Notes: generated by a model not told the origin, from the sequence alone. A stretch of 64,000 nt of DNA from Aphrocallistes beatrix (GCA_963281255.1 OY725498.1:1922001-1986000); one strand, 5' to 3'; counted from the stretch's first letter, positions 31,777 to 43,373 are shown. Numbers and translations: made by a program.

Positions 31777-34670
31777 ATGGCTTCGGAGAACATCTTAAAG
31801 AACCTGCTTGGAAGTACCCTACTCAAGAAGGTGAATGAGTCAGTCACAGAGATAGAGACTTCTTCTCTCAATAAAGAGGGAGTGATTGCGCTGTACTTCT
31901 CAGCCCACTGGTGCCCGCCGTGCTGTGCCTTCACGCCAGTGCTCTCTAACTGGTACAACAAACTGACCGGAGACAAGCTGAAGGGAAAGCTGGAGGTCAT
32001 CTTCCTCAGCTCAGATCAGTCTGAGGAGGAGTTCAACAATTATTACGTGACCATGCCTTTCTGCGCACTCCCATTCTCTGACAGGGAAAAGAAGGCAAGA
32101 GTGATACTCTAGTAATGATTGCACAACAATCTTTAGATATTGCAGTTCTATTTATTTTGTGACTTAGGGAGAACTTTCTAAAAAGTTCGGCATCAAAGGA
32201 ATCCCGACTCTGATATTCCTGAATGCGAGTAACGGTAAGGTGATCTCCCGCGAGGGGAGAGAGATCGTGAACGAGGACACTGAAGGGGATGGCTACCCGT
32301 GGAACCCCAAGTCCATTCCAGAGATCCTCTCCTGTCTCGAGGATAAGCTGGTGGACAAGAGCGAGAATCAGTACAAGCTATCTGAAGTGAGGAAGAACAA
32401 GATACTGGCTATTTACATATCTGCCTTTTGGGTAAGTTGAATTTTTTTTTCAAATATATTAACGTTAAATCCCCATTAGAATATATGCAGTAAGTGGGGA
32501 CATAATTATAATCTGTTCCCTATATAGTGCCCGCCCTGTAAGGTCTTCACTCCCAAGCTGGTGTCCGCCTACGAGAAGCACAAGGAGAAAGGGTTCGAGG
32601 TGGTCTTCATCTCCTTTGACAGAGATGAGGTCAGCTTCAAGGATTACTTCGCTACGATGCCTTGGAAGTCTTTAAATTATAGCGAAGCGAGTAAACTAGG
32701 ACCCAAGATTGCGAAGAGATTCGGAGTGAAAGGTAACTGATATTTTTATCTCAGCAATCTCTTCCAATTTTGTTCTGTTTATTTGAATTAATCCACGGTC
32801 TTATTTCTCTCAACTGATGCCCGTATTCCCAGGAATCCCTACTCTCGTGCTATTGGATAAGGAACTGGAAGTGATCAACCAGAACGCGAGATCGTTCATT
32901 GAGCATGATGAGAACTTTGAGGTTAGAATGCTTGTATTTAAATTGGATTATTTGTTAGTTTATATTGAGTTCTGAAATAGAATTTCCCGTGGAATGCTAA
33001 CATCTGCACCGCACTGAAGACAGAAGCAGACTTCGCATATCTTGTCAGCCATCCCGCCGTCCTCTACACTCTCCCAGCAGGTACGTACATCTCAGCTTTT
33101 TGCAATTATTAGTTGCCGACCATCTATTCCGCATTTTAATGATTTTATGATGATGAATCATCCCTCGTTGAGGAATCATTATTTTGGTATCAATCAACTT
33201 GTGAAGTATTCAGCAAATTGTCTGTAACTATCTCAAGCAAATTATAGCATACAAATGCCCCTCACTGACAGAACGGGAGTATCCAATGTAAAACACACAT
33301 CCACCCCATCTGTGAGGGGATTTCCCCTACTGAACATCTTATGAACTATACATCCACTTCAATAACTTCTCAGAGTTAGGTGCATATTTGCATATATAGT
33401 TATGCCTTCACAAAGCTCATTATCTCTGAAACACTGGTCAGGAGAGTTGTGACTGTCGGCCATCGGCACTCATTTCAATAAAGATATCCTATATGATACT
33501 ATGTAATTGTAGGAAAAGACCTCTTTCTCGACCCTGGGGACATATCGCCACTAAAATGCCATTATCAATTTCGATCAAATTCCAACTACGTATAACTACG
33601 TATGTCATAGCAATCTATACATAAGGCACTGCCTCGCTCAGCATATATAAAGGACTGGTCCATCCCTGGTCCAAGTTTTTTGAGCGCGGCAGTCGGCAAT
33701 ACATTGCTATGGTTATGTATATTCCACTCTTGACGAATTTTGAAAAATGTATAGAGACTAGCTTTCAACAGTTGATATATGTGTGTTTTTAGGGATGTAG
33801 ATTCCGAATATCTTATTTTCGAATCTAATGATGAATTATTTGTTTACATTTGTTGACAATGGTTACATAAAGTAAACAAGTTCCCAAAATAGGTTAGAGA
33901 CTAGCTTTTAACAATTCATATAGGGTTTTAGGGGTGTAGATCTCGAATATCTTATTTTCGAATTTATATGGTAAATTATTTGTTTATTTTGTTTACAATA
34001 GTTACATAAAGTGAACAAATTCCAAAATTAGGCTAGAAGCTTTCAACTATTGGCCTGGGATTTTAGGGGCGTAGATTCCTAATATTGCATTTTAATATAT
34101 TTTAATAAATTATTTGTTTACTTTTGTTTACAATAGATGCATAAAGTAACCAAATCTCAAAAATGTTATATAAATTAGCTTTCAACTATTAACCTATTGT
34201 TATTAAGGGTGTATATTCCAAATATAGTATTTTATATTAATATTATTTTACAATAGATTCATTAAGCAAGCAAATTGCAAATTTGAATAGAAATCAATAT
34301 TTGCACCCGTTGAGACTTCTAAATTCCGCAGGGCGGGTTGTATCTAATAAATTATAATTTACTTTCAGATCCGCCGAGTTTTTCAGATTCAATGGCGGTG
34401 CTGCAGTCAGTGCGAGACAGGTTCCTAGCCAACAAGCCCAGAGACGCCATCATCAACTTCTTCTGCTACGTGAACGACGGCAACGCCAACTCTGCCTGCA
34501 AGGACTTCTTCACCACGGGCTGTGGCGGGGAGTTGAACCAGATCTTCATCATAGACCCGCAGGAGCAAATGAAGAACAAGGAAGCGATCACCGACCTGGA
34601 CGCTGATTCCATCTACAGTAAACTCACGGCTTACTTAGAGGGAGATCTTGACATGGCCAAGGTGGACTAG
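31777..34670 (+). CDS. NXN: Nucleoredoxin, six exons
   Basis: Predicted exons: 31777-32100, 32168-32431, 32528-32732, 32833-32921, 32981-33080 and 34369-34670. All have GT/AG borders and stay in frame, giving 427 aa (vertebrate nucleoredoxin is about 435). Two thioredoxin-like modules each have a WCPPC redox motif: YFSAHWCPPC in exon 1, and SAFW|CPPC split exactly by the exon 2/3 junction. Each is followed by the family's FTP, VIFLSSDQSEEEF or VVFISFDRDE, and GIPTL signatures. The C-terminal exon (from DPPSFSDSMA) matches the third, atypical thioredoxin-like region. Nucleoredoxins are cytosolic/nuclear disulfide reductases; in animals they restrain Wnt signalling by binding Dishevelled. That role here is by family. 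Intron 5 is long (1.3 kb) and full of repeats. Confidence 0.9.
33755..34300. repeat. Degenerate tandem repeats of about 115-145 bp in nucleoredoxin intron 5
   Basis: Four diverged units are anchored on the blocks GACTAGCTTTCAAC, TTTTAGGG(G/A)TGTAGATTCC and TTGTTTACAATAG. The same block also occurs singly near 4990-5020. The remainder of the intron (33081-33754) shows no feature. Confidence 0.7.
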
Positions 34671-36008
34671 GCGCCCATTTTATTGTAGTAGCGTGTTCGA
34701 TGGGTTCGTTCTATATATTTTGTAGGCTATTAGTTTGCCGGTACTTAATATTTTATTTGTTAAGTTATCTATATACATGTGTTGTATCTAGGAATTTTGA
34801 GTGCTAAGCTTGTCTCCATTACTTGATCGAGATTTGATATTTGAACACTTTCTGTTACTATCGAGTGGCTAAGTTCTGTCAAATTTCAATTAGTCGAACA
34901 CAGTAGAATGATCAGTATTGATCGAGGATGCTCTTTAGTTATTTTAAGAGTAAACATTTTCTATTGTTTCACCCTATACAGCGCCTGCGCCACTGTTTTA
35001 GAAGTGGTTCAGGTTTAACCAGACCAACCGGGGACCTCTTTTGGAAAGTGGTCTGGTTAACACCGGACCGACCGGACCAGTGGCGCCGGCCCAGCTATGT
35101 GGTAACTAGGGCACATATGAAGATATGTGTATGCTACCCTTTCATGTGGACTTTCCCCTAGAGACAAGGGAATTGAAGAATGCACGTTTCGTATATGTAA
35201 TTATCCTGGTATTTTCTATTGGGCACCAAATTGCACCAAATTTGGACCATAAATTCCTTATATGGTGGATATTTGAACATGGGTCCAAATTCTGAAATAT
35301 TTTCACACCTTTCCACAAAAGGTGTCAAAACGTATTAGCCAATCAGAATCCAAGGGTTTAACAAGTTATAATCACTCTCTCAACTTCAAGTCGATTGACT
35401 TTTTTTAAAAATGAAAATTGGCTTTCCAATTAGATTTTCCCAGTACAATATTTCCTAAATGATTTGCTCTGCTATGTAACTCCTTTAACTTCCTCCTGCA
35501 CCTGACTATCTTACTATCATAACGATGATCAATTCACTCATGTCAATAAAAACTACGCCCATGATATGAAAGGAGTGTAGCACCTCCCAAGCGATGTCCA
35601 TCTTGATCCAGAGCTCTCAACCCTACCCTATCCTATCACGGCGAAGTTGTCATTTCAACCTTTATGCTGTAAGATAAGGTATCATGTTACGGGGGAGCTC
35701 ACATTCTGTCTTGTGACACTGGGAGCAGTGGGATATTAATAGTAGGACATTTGATTTTGTGTTTCTAGTATTTTAACATCTAATTGCTTACTCGATCCCT
35801 GTCTTAATTCTATTTTCCAATATTTACAACATTATTTATTCTAAAATCATTAGTAAACACTAAACAATATTTCTCCCAGAAATAAGCACAGAATCACTTC
35901 GTCTCTAAATATATTCTTCACACTTCGAGTTTGCAGAGCTCAGATTTCACAATCCTGATATAATACGTAATACCTAGAAGACTGAACAATAATTCTGAGC
36001 TGGTTTAT
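34671..36008. other. Intergenic between nucleoredoxin and the kinase-kelch gene
   Basis: No gene is seen. A GC-rich imperfect inverted pair at about 34979-35094 (CAGCGCCTGCGCCACTG and CCAGTGGCGCCGGCCCAG), with an inner pair around AACCAGACC/GGTCTGGTT, is probably a small hAT MITE; no clear target duplication was found. Confidence 0.5.
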
Positions 36009-38219
36009 ATGGCAGGTAGCGCGCACACTTATTCCACCCCCGCAACGCCGTCCGATCTGAGCGATGTACATATTCTATATAACGCCCAGCTCTTGGTCAA
36101 AGAACCATGGACTGCGAATAATGAAGGGATATCTCGAGGGGCCAAAGTCCAATGGTTCGGTCAAATATGTCGTGGTAGAAAACTTCAGAAAGATGCTTTT
36201 ATTTTGAATCCGAATTGGCAAGAAGATATTCTTGTGGAAGTTCGCTTCCTTCAGAAGTTGCAACACCCTTGTCTCTGCCACTATCTAGGCTTATTCTTCC
36301 CCCCCGGCTCCACCAGCCAGAAGATGCCTTACTTCGTGTACGAGAGTATAGGATACCCTCTGAATCTGTACTTGTATGAGAATGGGACTGAGCTTCAGCC
36401 GAAGTCCAAGTCTTCCATCGCGCTGGACGTCTGCTCCGGGCTCTCTTTTCTACATAGTAGACAGACGGTGCACAGGGGCTTGTGTCCGGAGGCCGTGACC
36501 ATCTACCAGAGCGGAGACATCATGAGAGCCAAAATAACAGACTTGGGACTAGCTCGCTGTATTTCTGTAACTGCGCAGCTGATAGGAAATAAACACCAGC
36601 CGTATATACCAGTGGAAGCCAAGGATCCCGACTACACGCCTCTGCCATCTTGGGACATTTACTCGTATGGAATATTGCTTCTAGAATTATTGACTCAAGA
36701 AAAGCCGCTAGCGATAGAAACGTTCATTGTGGATCCGCAGACCAAGCACCAGGAGGAGAAGTTTATCAAGGTTAGTCCGGCAGAACACATACTCATATTG
36801 CTGAGGATTTTAATGAAAGTGAATACCTATGTCCCACTGGGATTTATTATACAAGAATGTGTCAAGACTGATTTTCAGTCGAGACCTATTGCTCTTGTGC
36901 TTCTACAGAAAATGCAAGAAATGCCTATACTAAGCGAGTTGTTAAAGAACCAACTTCACCAGAGAGGTCCCTTCAAAACAACCCAGCCTCACTCCCCCTT
37001 ACAAGTAGATAGACCGGAAGTGAGCAGCAATAAACTGGATAACGACATGAGCCCTCACATGCCGTATTCTGCCATGCAGTCCCCCATCAGTAACGGCGCA
37101 GATGGCATGATTAACCTAACTCCGGTGCCTCCTGTGGATATGAGAGTGAGTCACATGATGACTCAGAATAGTACAGATGTGATTCAGAAACCTCTGCCTC
37201 AAGAGGAAGGTGACAAGTTCGTTGAGAAGAGCATTGTGCAGGCTAGAAAGCTCTCGATACAGGAGAACGAGCCGTTGGTGGATAGAGCTGAGGATTTTAA
37301 GTATTTGTCGCAATATCTGAGAGATAATAGGCATAGAAAATTGCCGACTACATTTGGACGTTGCATCGCACTCATTCATGACAACAAGTTAGTGTTGTAT
37401 GAAATAACGCAGGGTGAAATGTATGTGTTAGAGCCTAAAACGCAACAGTGGAATGTTTTGGCGGATAAAATGCCAGTTCGTTTAGGCGGGATTTGTGTGT
37501 ATGGTGATAAACTGTTAGTGTTAGGCGGGTTTATAAAGTCGAAAGGTGGATATGAGAATGCTGACCAGAACCGGCGCATTTTCTGGTGTAAGATGACAGA
37601 TACAGATAATAAAGTAATCCGTTCAGACATCCCAGATACGTTATATTGCCATAAAGTACCTAGTGCAGTGGTTTATAATGACTTCATATTAGTAATCGGA
37701 GGTGATACCAAGCGCAATTCTATCGAAGTGTACGATCCCAAACACAACCACTGGTATGTGAACACGTATATCCCCAGCGACTCCAGGGGGAGTCTGGTAA
37801 TAATGTCAGCTTGCATTCGAGTAAATGTGCTATACCTCGCACTCACAGACGATAGATCTCCTCCAACCTATGTGTACAGCAGCTGCCTTGACTCTCTATC
37901 CCAGGTTAAGAATAACACACTGACTTGGAACAGGTTCGCATCCCGCATACCCACTTGTAGTCCGAGACTAATCTGTTCCAATGGAATGCTCTTTGCTGTG
38001 GGGGGAGGGACGGACTTTTTGCGGACGTCTTATGCGAGGGATGTGTATAGATGGGAAGAGAGTGAGGATTCCTGGGCGAGAGCTACCTCGCTGAAGCAGG
38101 AAAGGAAATGTTGTGGTGTGTGCGCACTGAAAGATGGGTCTCTTTATGTTGCCGGTGGCAATTCTTACTTGGAGACTCCTGATTACTTAGATATACAAGA
38201 ACTTCTACCAAATATATGA
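36009..38219 (+). CDS. Pseudokinase-kelch fusion protein
   Basis: An intronless 736-aa frame. Residues about 25-320 have a protein-kinase fold pattern: an alpha-C-like VEVRFLQKLQHPCL, the linker YFVYESIGYPLNLYLYENG, catalytic loop VHRGLCPEAV (residues 154-163), ITDLGLAR (176-183), and WDIYSYGILLLELLT. HRD is HRG and the lysine after it is Cys, so the catalytic Asp is missing; no VAIK lysine is evident, and DFG is DLG. It should be catalytically dead. From about residue 440 to the end are kelch repeats of a beta-propeller, with motifs such as GGICVYGDKLLVLGG, VPSAVVYNDFILVIGGD, MLFAVGGG and GSLYVAGGN, each followed by W about 20 residues later. The link (320-420) is Pro/Gln-rich. This is probably a scaffold reading partners through both modules. 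I do not know an ortholog. Confidence 0.75.
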   Translation: MAGSAHTYSTPATPSDLSDVHILYNAQLLVKEPWTANNEGISRGAKVQWFGQICRGRKLQKDAFILNPNWQEDILVEVRFLQKLQHPCLCHYLGLFFPPGSTSQKMPYFVYESIGYPLNLYLYENGTELQPKSKSSIALDVCSGLSFLHSRQTVHRGLCPEAVTIYQSGDIMRAKITDLGLARCISVTAQLIGNKHQPYIPVEAKDPDYTPLPSWDIYSYGILLLELLTQEKPLAIETFIVDPQTKHQEEKFIKVSPAEHILILLRILMKVNTYVPLGFIIQECVKTDFQSRPIALVLLQKMQEMPILSELLKNQLHQRGPFKTTQPHSPLQVDRPEVSSNKLDNDMSPHMPYSAMQSPISNGADGMINLTPVPPVDMRVSHMMTQNSTDVIQKPLPQEEGDKFVEKSIVQARKLSIQENEPLVDRAEDFKYLSQYLRDNRHRKLPTTFGRCIALIHDNKLVLYEITQGEMYVLEPKTQQWNVLADKMPVRLGGICVYGDKLLVLGGFIKSKGGYENADQNRRIFWCKMTDTDNKVIRSDIPDTLYCHKVPSAVVYNDFILVIGGDTKRNSIEVYDPKHNHWYVNTYIPSDSRGSLVIMSACIRVNVLYLALTDDRSPPTYVYSSCLDSLSQVKNNTLTWNRFASRIPTCSPRLICSNGMLFAVGGGTDFLRTSYARDVYRWEESEDSWARATSLKQERKCCGVCALKDGSLYVAGGNSYLETPDYLDIQELLPNI

Positions 38220-39074
38220 GCACTGATTATGTACGTAGAGCCACTATTTTTGGAAAAGTTCAAATACTCATAAATGAACTACCCTCGTAATGATTCATAA
38301 ACTAATTATATCCCAGTTATTGATAAACCTTTGTTTCGTAATACTCCTCAACCAAAGATCAGTAGGATGTTCCCTCTCAATTCAAACTGCAAGTGTCTGA
38401 TCACACTGCAAGGGTAGTGACTTGGTCTGTGTTGAATTGAGATTGATATATTGTGATTTTATTTATTTTATGGCCATCAATATTGTTCGTATCTTTGTAT
38501 AGTACACCATTAAATACTATTTTGTCCCAGAATAGATTTGATTGGGTTTATTTTAATCAATGGTTGAGATTGTTTCAATCGTTTATTTGGAATTTCAAGG
38601 TTCTGGATTCTAAATATCGTATTTTGAAAGCAATATATTTTCGAAAATATGCTAGAAATACTAACTAGATTCGTTTCTAGCTACTTGAATTCAATTATTC
38701 ATATTTGAAATTGATTCTATACTAATAGTTAATAATTTAATACTTGATTTACAGGGTGGTTCACGGATAATCTACTGATTTAAAATTGGAATATTTCAGG
38801 AAGTACAGGTCTGGTTTTATAGTGGTTTAGAAATCAACACACATGTAGCCAAAAATCACTAATCACAAACACCTTCATACATTATCTCAAGATGATAGAT
38901 GCTGAGACAAAATTAGAGCTAAATGAAATCAGCTGATTCCATGGACCGTACCACCCTGTACTATATTAATATATTTATTTAATATACTTGTACCTCTATA
39001 TTTTATGTTTCTGGACATGCACTATCTGTATATCGTCCGACATTTTATTTGTGTTCTGATTCTGTGAAAATCAA
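38220..39074. other. Intergenic between kinase-kelch gene and IFT52
   Basis: No gene apart from the MITE at 38752-38958. A block near 38565-38655 is weakly related to the tandem unit in the nucleoredoxin intron. Confidence 0.45.
38752..38958. mobile_element. Tc1/mariner-type MITE
   Basis: It begins CAGGGTGGTTCACGGA and ends with the near-complement ACCGTACCACCCTG. TA flanks both ends (38750-38751 and 38959-38960). 207 bp, no ORF. Confidence 0.85.
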
Positions 39075-40388
39075 ATGAACGCTGACTATCCTTTCTCAGT
39101 AGCCTCTGAAATGCTGGGATCTGCTTCAGAAGGAAATGCTATCTACTTTAACAGTTCTAAGAAGGAACAATTCAGTTTGAATAACGGACTAAAAATCCTG
39201 TCTCAGAAACTGAAATATAAATGGAAACTTGTTTCATGGAAAGAAGACATCTCTCTGCTCAATTTATCTCCTGGACAAATCTTCATTGTGCCCGGACCGT
39301 ATGAGAAGTTCTCTGCTACGGAGATGAAAGCGCTGTCTCAGTTCATCGAATCGGGCGGGAATCTCATCGTGATGCTGGGAGAAGGCGGCGAGAACAAACA
39401 CAACACCAACATTAATTTTCTCCTAGAAGAATACGGAATAATGGTTAACTCGGACTCTGTCGTTCGCACTTCTTACTTCAAGTACTTCCATCCGAAGGAA
39501 GTACTGATCACCGGCGGTCTCCTCAACAGAGAGATCTCCAAGGCATCCCTGTCACTTTCTCCCGAGACGGAGGGGGCAGAAACTGAAATGAGTCTGCTCT
39601 ATCCATTCGGGTCTACCGTTAGCGTCCGCAAACCCGCCATCCCCATCCTGTCGACTGGGACCGCTTCCTACCCACTGAATAGGCCCGTGTGTGCATTCGC
39701 TCGCGCGGGGAAGGGGAAGATCGCGGTGCTGGGCTCAGTTGCGTTCATCAGTGACAGCTACATAGACAAGGAGGACAACTTCCTCCTGATTGAGATCATC
39801 CTGGAGTGGCTAGCTGGTAGCAGCATCAACATCAACCAGATAGACGCAGATGACCCCGATGTCTCCGACTACTACTACATCCCCTTCACTTCGAAGCTCG
39901 CCAACCGTGTCCTCTTCTCTTTGCAGGAGTGTGACGAGATTCCGCGGGATTTCACACGTCTTTACAACCATTCCCTCTACTCGCTGGATTCCACTGTCCT
40001 TCCGGATGTGTTGGATGCGTACTCAGACTTTCAAATCAAACACGAGCCCTTGCAGCTTATTTCTCCTCAATTCGAAGCCCCACTGCCTTCCCTCAACGCC
40101 GCAGTCTTCCTCCCGGAGCTGAACGAGTCCGACCCTCCCCTCCTGGAGCTCTACGACCTAGACGACCACTTCTCCTCTCCCCGGATCCGCCTCGCTCAGC
40201 TCACCAACAAGTGCACGGACTCAGACCTGGACTACTACGTACACGAGGCCTCCAAGATCCTGGGAGTGGAGAATAAGCTCGCGAAACAAGAGCGAACCTC
40301 GAAGCTATATTTAGAAATCATTCTCTCCCAGTTGATTGAGTTTAAATTCTCCTCGATGGATGATCCTATTGACTATAATGCTGTGTGA
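39075..40388 (+). CDS. IFT52: Intraflagellar transport protein 52
   Basis: A single intronless frame of 437 aa, the same length as vertebrate IFT52. The N-terminal GIFT domain is plain: IYFNSSKKEQFSLNNGLKIL, YKWKLVSWKEDIS, FIVPGPYEKFSATEMKAL, FIESGGNLIVMLGEGGE and FLLEEYGIMVNSDSVVRTSY. Later come FARAGKGKIAVLGS and FISDSYIDKEDN, then the acidic middle region and a C-terminal heterodimerisation part (residues about 350-437). IFT52 is a core IFT-B1 subunit that binds IFT88, IFT70 and IFT46 and is needed to build cilia. Its presence shows the organism makes cilia. The start was chosen as the first methionine before the conserved block; 5' sequence is AT-rich. Confidence 0.95.
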   Translation: MNADYPFSVASEMLGSASEGNAIYFNSSKKEQFSLNNGLKILSQKLKYKWKLVSWKEDISLLNLSPGQIFIVPGPYEKFSATEMKALSQFIESGGNLIVMLGEGGENKHNTNINFLLEEYGIMVNSDSVVRTSYFKYFHPKEVLITGGLLNREISKASLSLSPETEGAETEMSLLYPFGSTVSVRKPAIPILSTGTASYPLNRPVCAFARAGKGKIAVLGSVAFISDSYIDKEDNFLLIEIILEWLAGSSININQIDADDPDVSDYYYIPFTSKLANRVLFSLQECDEIPRDFTRLYNHSLYSLDSTVLPDVLDAYSDFQIKHEPLQLISPQFEAPLPSLNAAVFLPELNESDPPLLELYDLDDHFSSPRIRLAQLTNKCTDSDLDYYVHEASKILGVENKLAKQERTSKLYLEIILSQLIEFKFSSMDDPIDYNAV

Positions 40389-40569
40389 TCGCCATAGAGC
40401 GTCACACACTTTTATGATATTATTCTGATCTTATTATGTTCTTTAAGCAAATATTATTAAATTAGCACATATTTAACGCAGTTACTGACAAATGTGGTAG
40501 TTTTAAGCTTAGCGGTTGTTACCTTATGCCAGTGGTCTTCTAACTATTTTCAAAGCGTACCCCCCAGAC

Positions 40570-40859
40570 CAAGGCCGTAGCAACCGGTACGGCTGGTACG
40601 GCCATGGCCGTACCACTTTTACGGCCCTTACATCTTAATGATTTTGTATTCAATAAGTGAACCTAAATACCTAATAGTACTATTTACAAAAATGAACTAT
40701 TGTTGCTTGATAAGAACTGCTGATATCGATATTTGAGCCTATAAGGTTCAAAATATTTGTGGCGGGCAAGCCCGCAAGACCCCATATGGTTGCTCGCTAC
40801 GATCGGTCTGATCCACCAAGAATGGCCGTACCACTTTTCATGAGCTTGCTACGGCCCTG
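40570..40859. mobile_element. hAT MITE with perfect 8-bp duplication
   Basis: It begins CAAGGCCGTAGCAA and ends GCTTGCTACGGCCCTG. CCCCAGAC is present on both sides (40562-40569 and 40860-40867). Internal repeats of GGCCGTACCACTTTT lie near both ends. It lies about 180 bp after IFT52. Confidence 0.9.
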
Positions 40860-40936
40860 CCCCAGACTGTATTTTAACTTTCTGTGTACTCCCAACAGTT
40901 TGAATATTATATATATATATATATATATAAATTAGG

Positions 40937-41357
40937 ATGTGGACAAAAAAAGGCCAAAAAAGAATCAGTCCTACTACTAAACATTCCCCGAAGATAAATA
41001 TATGGGCTGCTTTCAGCTCAATGGGAGTTCTCCCAATTTGCATTTATAAGGAGAATCTGGATAGCAGTCTTTTTAGAGAGCAACTGGAGATTAGTCATGG
41101 ACAACGATTCAGGGCACACTTCGCGGCTAACCCGTGATTGGATTGCGTCTAATGTCCCTAAAAAGATACCTTGGCCTTCACAGAGCCTCGATTTAAATCC
41201 TATCGAGAATCTGTTTAGTTGGGTAAAGCAAAAACTAACGAAAAAAGGACCAAAATCGATAAAAGAATTAAAATCTATTCTGAAAGAAATTTGGGGACTT
41301 GAACCAGAGTTTCTGAAACCATTTGGGAGTCAATGCCACACCGTTGCAAAATGGTGA
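40937..41357 (+). pseudogene. Broken Tc1/mariner transposase
   Basis: Two overlapping frames together match the Tc1 DDE domain. The first (40937 to about 41090) has KINIWAAFSSMGVLPI and the second (41097-41357) MDNDSGHTS, WPSQSLDLNPIENLFSWVK. The second catalytic Asp is in DNDSGHTS, and the third acidic position lies in DLNPIEN. A frameshift near 41085-41100 joins them. The N-terminal helix-turn-helix region and the first catalytic Asp block are missing. (TA)n runs lie on both sides (about 40909-40929 and 41443-41466). Confidence 0.85.
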
Positions 41358-41462
41358 TCGAGTCGAATGGGTAGAATTTGCCCTAGGGTATAGAACACCA
41401 TAATTATATATAATCTAAAATTCTAAATAATTACTTGACAGACTATATATATATATATATAT

Positions 41463-41534
41463 ATATGTTACAGGGTATCTGTAAAATCAGGGTAATTGTA
41501 ATTACCCTGATTTTACAGATACCCTGTAACATAT
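41463..41534. repeat. Perfect 35-bp palindrome arms with 2-bp centre
   Basis: 41463-41497 and 41500-41534 are exact reverse complements (the arm contains TTACAGGGTATCTGTAAAAT) with only GT at the centre. The palindrome starts at the edge of a TA run and ends one base before the MITE at 41536. Confidence 0.95.
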
Positions 41535-41535
41535 A

Positions 41536-42014
41536 CACTGAGCGGACAAAAGTATTTCAACACTTGATTCTTTCGCATACAAATAATACTAAATCGGAGT
41601 ATTTCATGAAGGGCAATATGTTCAAATTCAAAGAGATACTAAAAATCTGATTTCAGATTCGAAATCTACACATTCGAATTAGTCATAGTTGAACATAACC
41701 AATAAATTACCCAATTCAATGAACAATCTTATCAGCCTGAGCCACCATAGGTAATTCATTGCCATCATGTATAGTGGTCAAAATGGGTGTATGTGGCATA
41801 AAGTGGCACTGATTGATAATTACAAAAAGTTAGGAATGAATGATTACTTAGAAAAATTAACCTGTGACTAATTTGAATGCGTATTATTCGAATCTGGAAT
41901 CCGATTAGCTGTATCCCATACCGTTTAGAACTAACCCTCTTCATGAATAGACCCATTATAGTATTATTTGTATGGGAAAGAATCAAGTGTTGAAATACTT
42001 TTGTCCGCTTAGTG
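41536..42014. mobile_element. Tc1/mariner-type MITE, best-preserved family M1 copy
   Basis: Terminal repeats of about 54 bp (starting CACTGAGCGGACAAAAGTAT, and its near-perfect complement ending at 42014) are flanked by TA. Length is 479 bp and there is no ORF. Related copies: 645-1125 and 30465-30830. Confidence 0.92.
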
Positions 42015-42017
42015 TAT

Positions 42018-42497
42018 ATGTAACGAATTGATTGAAGAAACTGCCAGGCGCAGAAAGCTGATTTTTGGTATGTGGGAGTCTTTTGGCTATGGCTCCAGTA
42101 AGTTCTGAGCTCAGAGCAAAATGTCGACTCATCATGGAATTATGACGTCATTGTCACATTTTTAAAAGTTAAGCAATACAGTTATTCGAGCATAACTCAG
42201 TCATTATAGGAGATAGAAGGTTGAAATTTTAATAGAATCTGTATACTAACATACCTCACATATGATAGAACAATCATCAAAAATTGATGACTCATCACTT
42301 TGTTATGACGTCATCATTACTCATTAAAATTTTACAAATTGATAAATTTGGTGATTTTTCGTGTGATATCGATTATAACAGTAGGACAGACGTATTTAGT
42401 GATGTTATTTCCCTTATAATTAACCAATGTGACCCCAGGCGACCGAAGGGAGTGTCCGCCAGCCGCGCAGCGCAAGCAAGCGAAGCGCGCTTGTATT
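42018..42497 (+). repeat. Near full-length copy of dispersed family A
   Basis: It starts TGTAACGAATTGATTGAAG and ends in CCGCGCAGCGCAAGCAAGCG-AAGCGCGCTTGTA, about 480 bp. The left half of the GGCGGACA palindrome is partly lost. It directly follows the M1 MITE. Confidence 0.8.
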
Positions 42498-43373
42498 TAC
42501 AATATCCTGAATAATTATGCCCAATTGTACTTAATGATGGATTAATTTTATAGTAGTAATTAAATCGGAAGCCCAACGAGTAGCATTCCAACCATTTTAT
42601 TACCATCTGGTCACTTATCTAACTCTTATCGAGCTAGAGCCTACAGGCCTCTCAATACATTGCGTGTTAATTTGTGGGATGCTACGTTAGTTCTAATATA
42701 GAAGGAAAACTTAGTATTGATTGGTTATGTCAGCTGCTCTTTGATACTGCTTCTGATTACCCTGAATAAATGGCTGATATTTAGAATTGTGCTCTGATTT
42801 ACGATGATACAAACTCACGATTCCGTATTTACATCCACGGGATAGTTGCACAAGAGCATAGTTCAGCAGTTTTAACTTCTACCTAACTGCACGAGTGGAT
42901 GTTATCCGGAATCGACTGCACTCTCAATTGATTGAGTCAGCCTAAACTCTAGCAGTGACACGGAGGCTCAAGTTATAAATAGGAGAGAAACCTTCGTGCT
43001 TCTTATGGGAATATTTGGAGAAAACATACGTTTTGCTCATTATTTTAGTAATTATAAGATCATCCCTGATTTCAGATCGAACTATTTCCCTATACTTTTA
43101 CAAAATCAGGATGAGTACTTCGTTGATTACAAAATCATAACACACGCACGTATCTAGCAATCTAGATACGTACGTGTGATTATGGTTTGTAATAAATTTA
43201 TAGATTTTCTGGATTCAATTTCATGATATAATTCCTACAAATCTGTTATCTAACTAATCGCTGGATTAATTAATAATTAATAGTATATTTAGCACTACAT
43301 TTGATAAAAAATATTGCCTATTTCAATAATATTTTTCTATTTTTAATCTTAGCTCGAAAATCGAAGAGAGGAA
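42498..43373. other. Upstream region of the prosaposin gene
   Basis: No gene is seen. The presumptive prosaposin promoter and 5' UTR are here, with the hairpin at 43126-43193. Confidence 0.45.
43126..43193. repeat. Imperfect 32-bp hairpin upstream of prosaposin
   Basis: ATTACAAAATCATAACACAC at 43126 runs into CACGTATCTAG, a CAAT loop, then a near-complementary arm ending at 43193. It contains ACGTACGTGTG-type palindromic sequence. Confidence 0.8.

Noticed and set aside
35560..35740. Possible tRNA or snRNA gene
   Set aside because: GC-rich words occur, but no cloverleaf or promoter boxes could be drawn.
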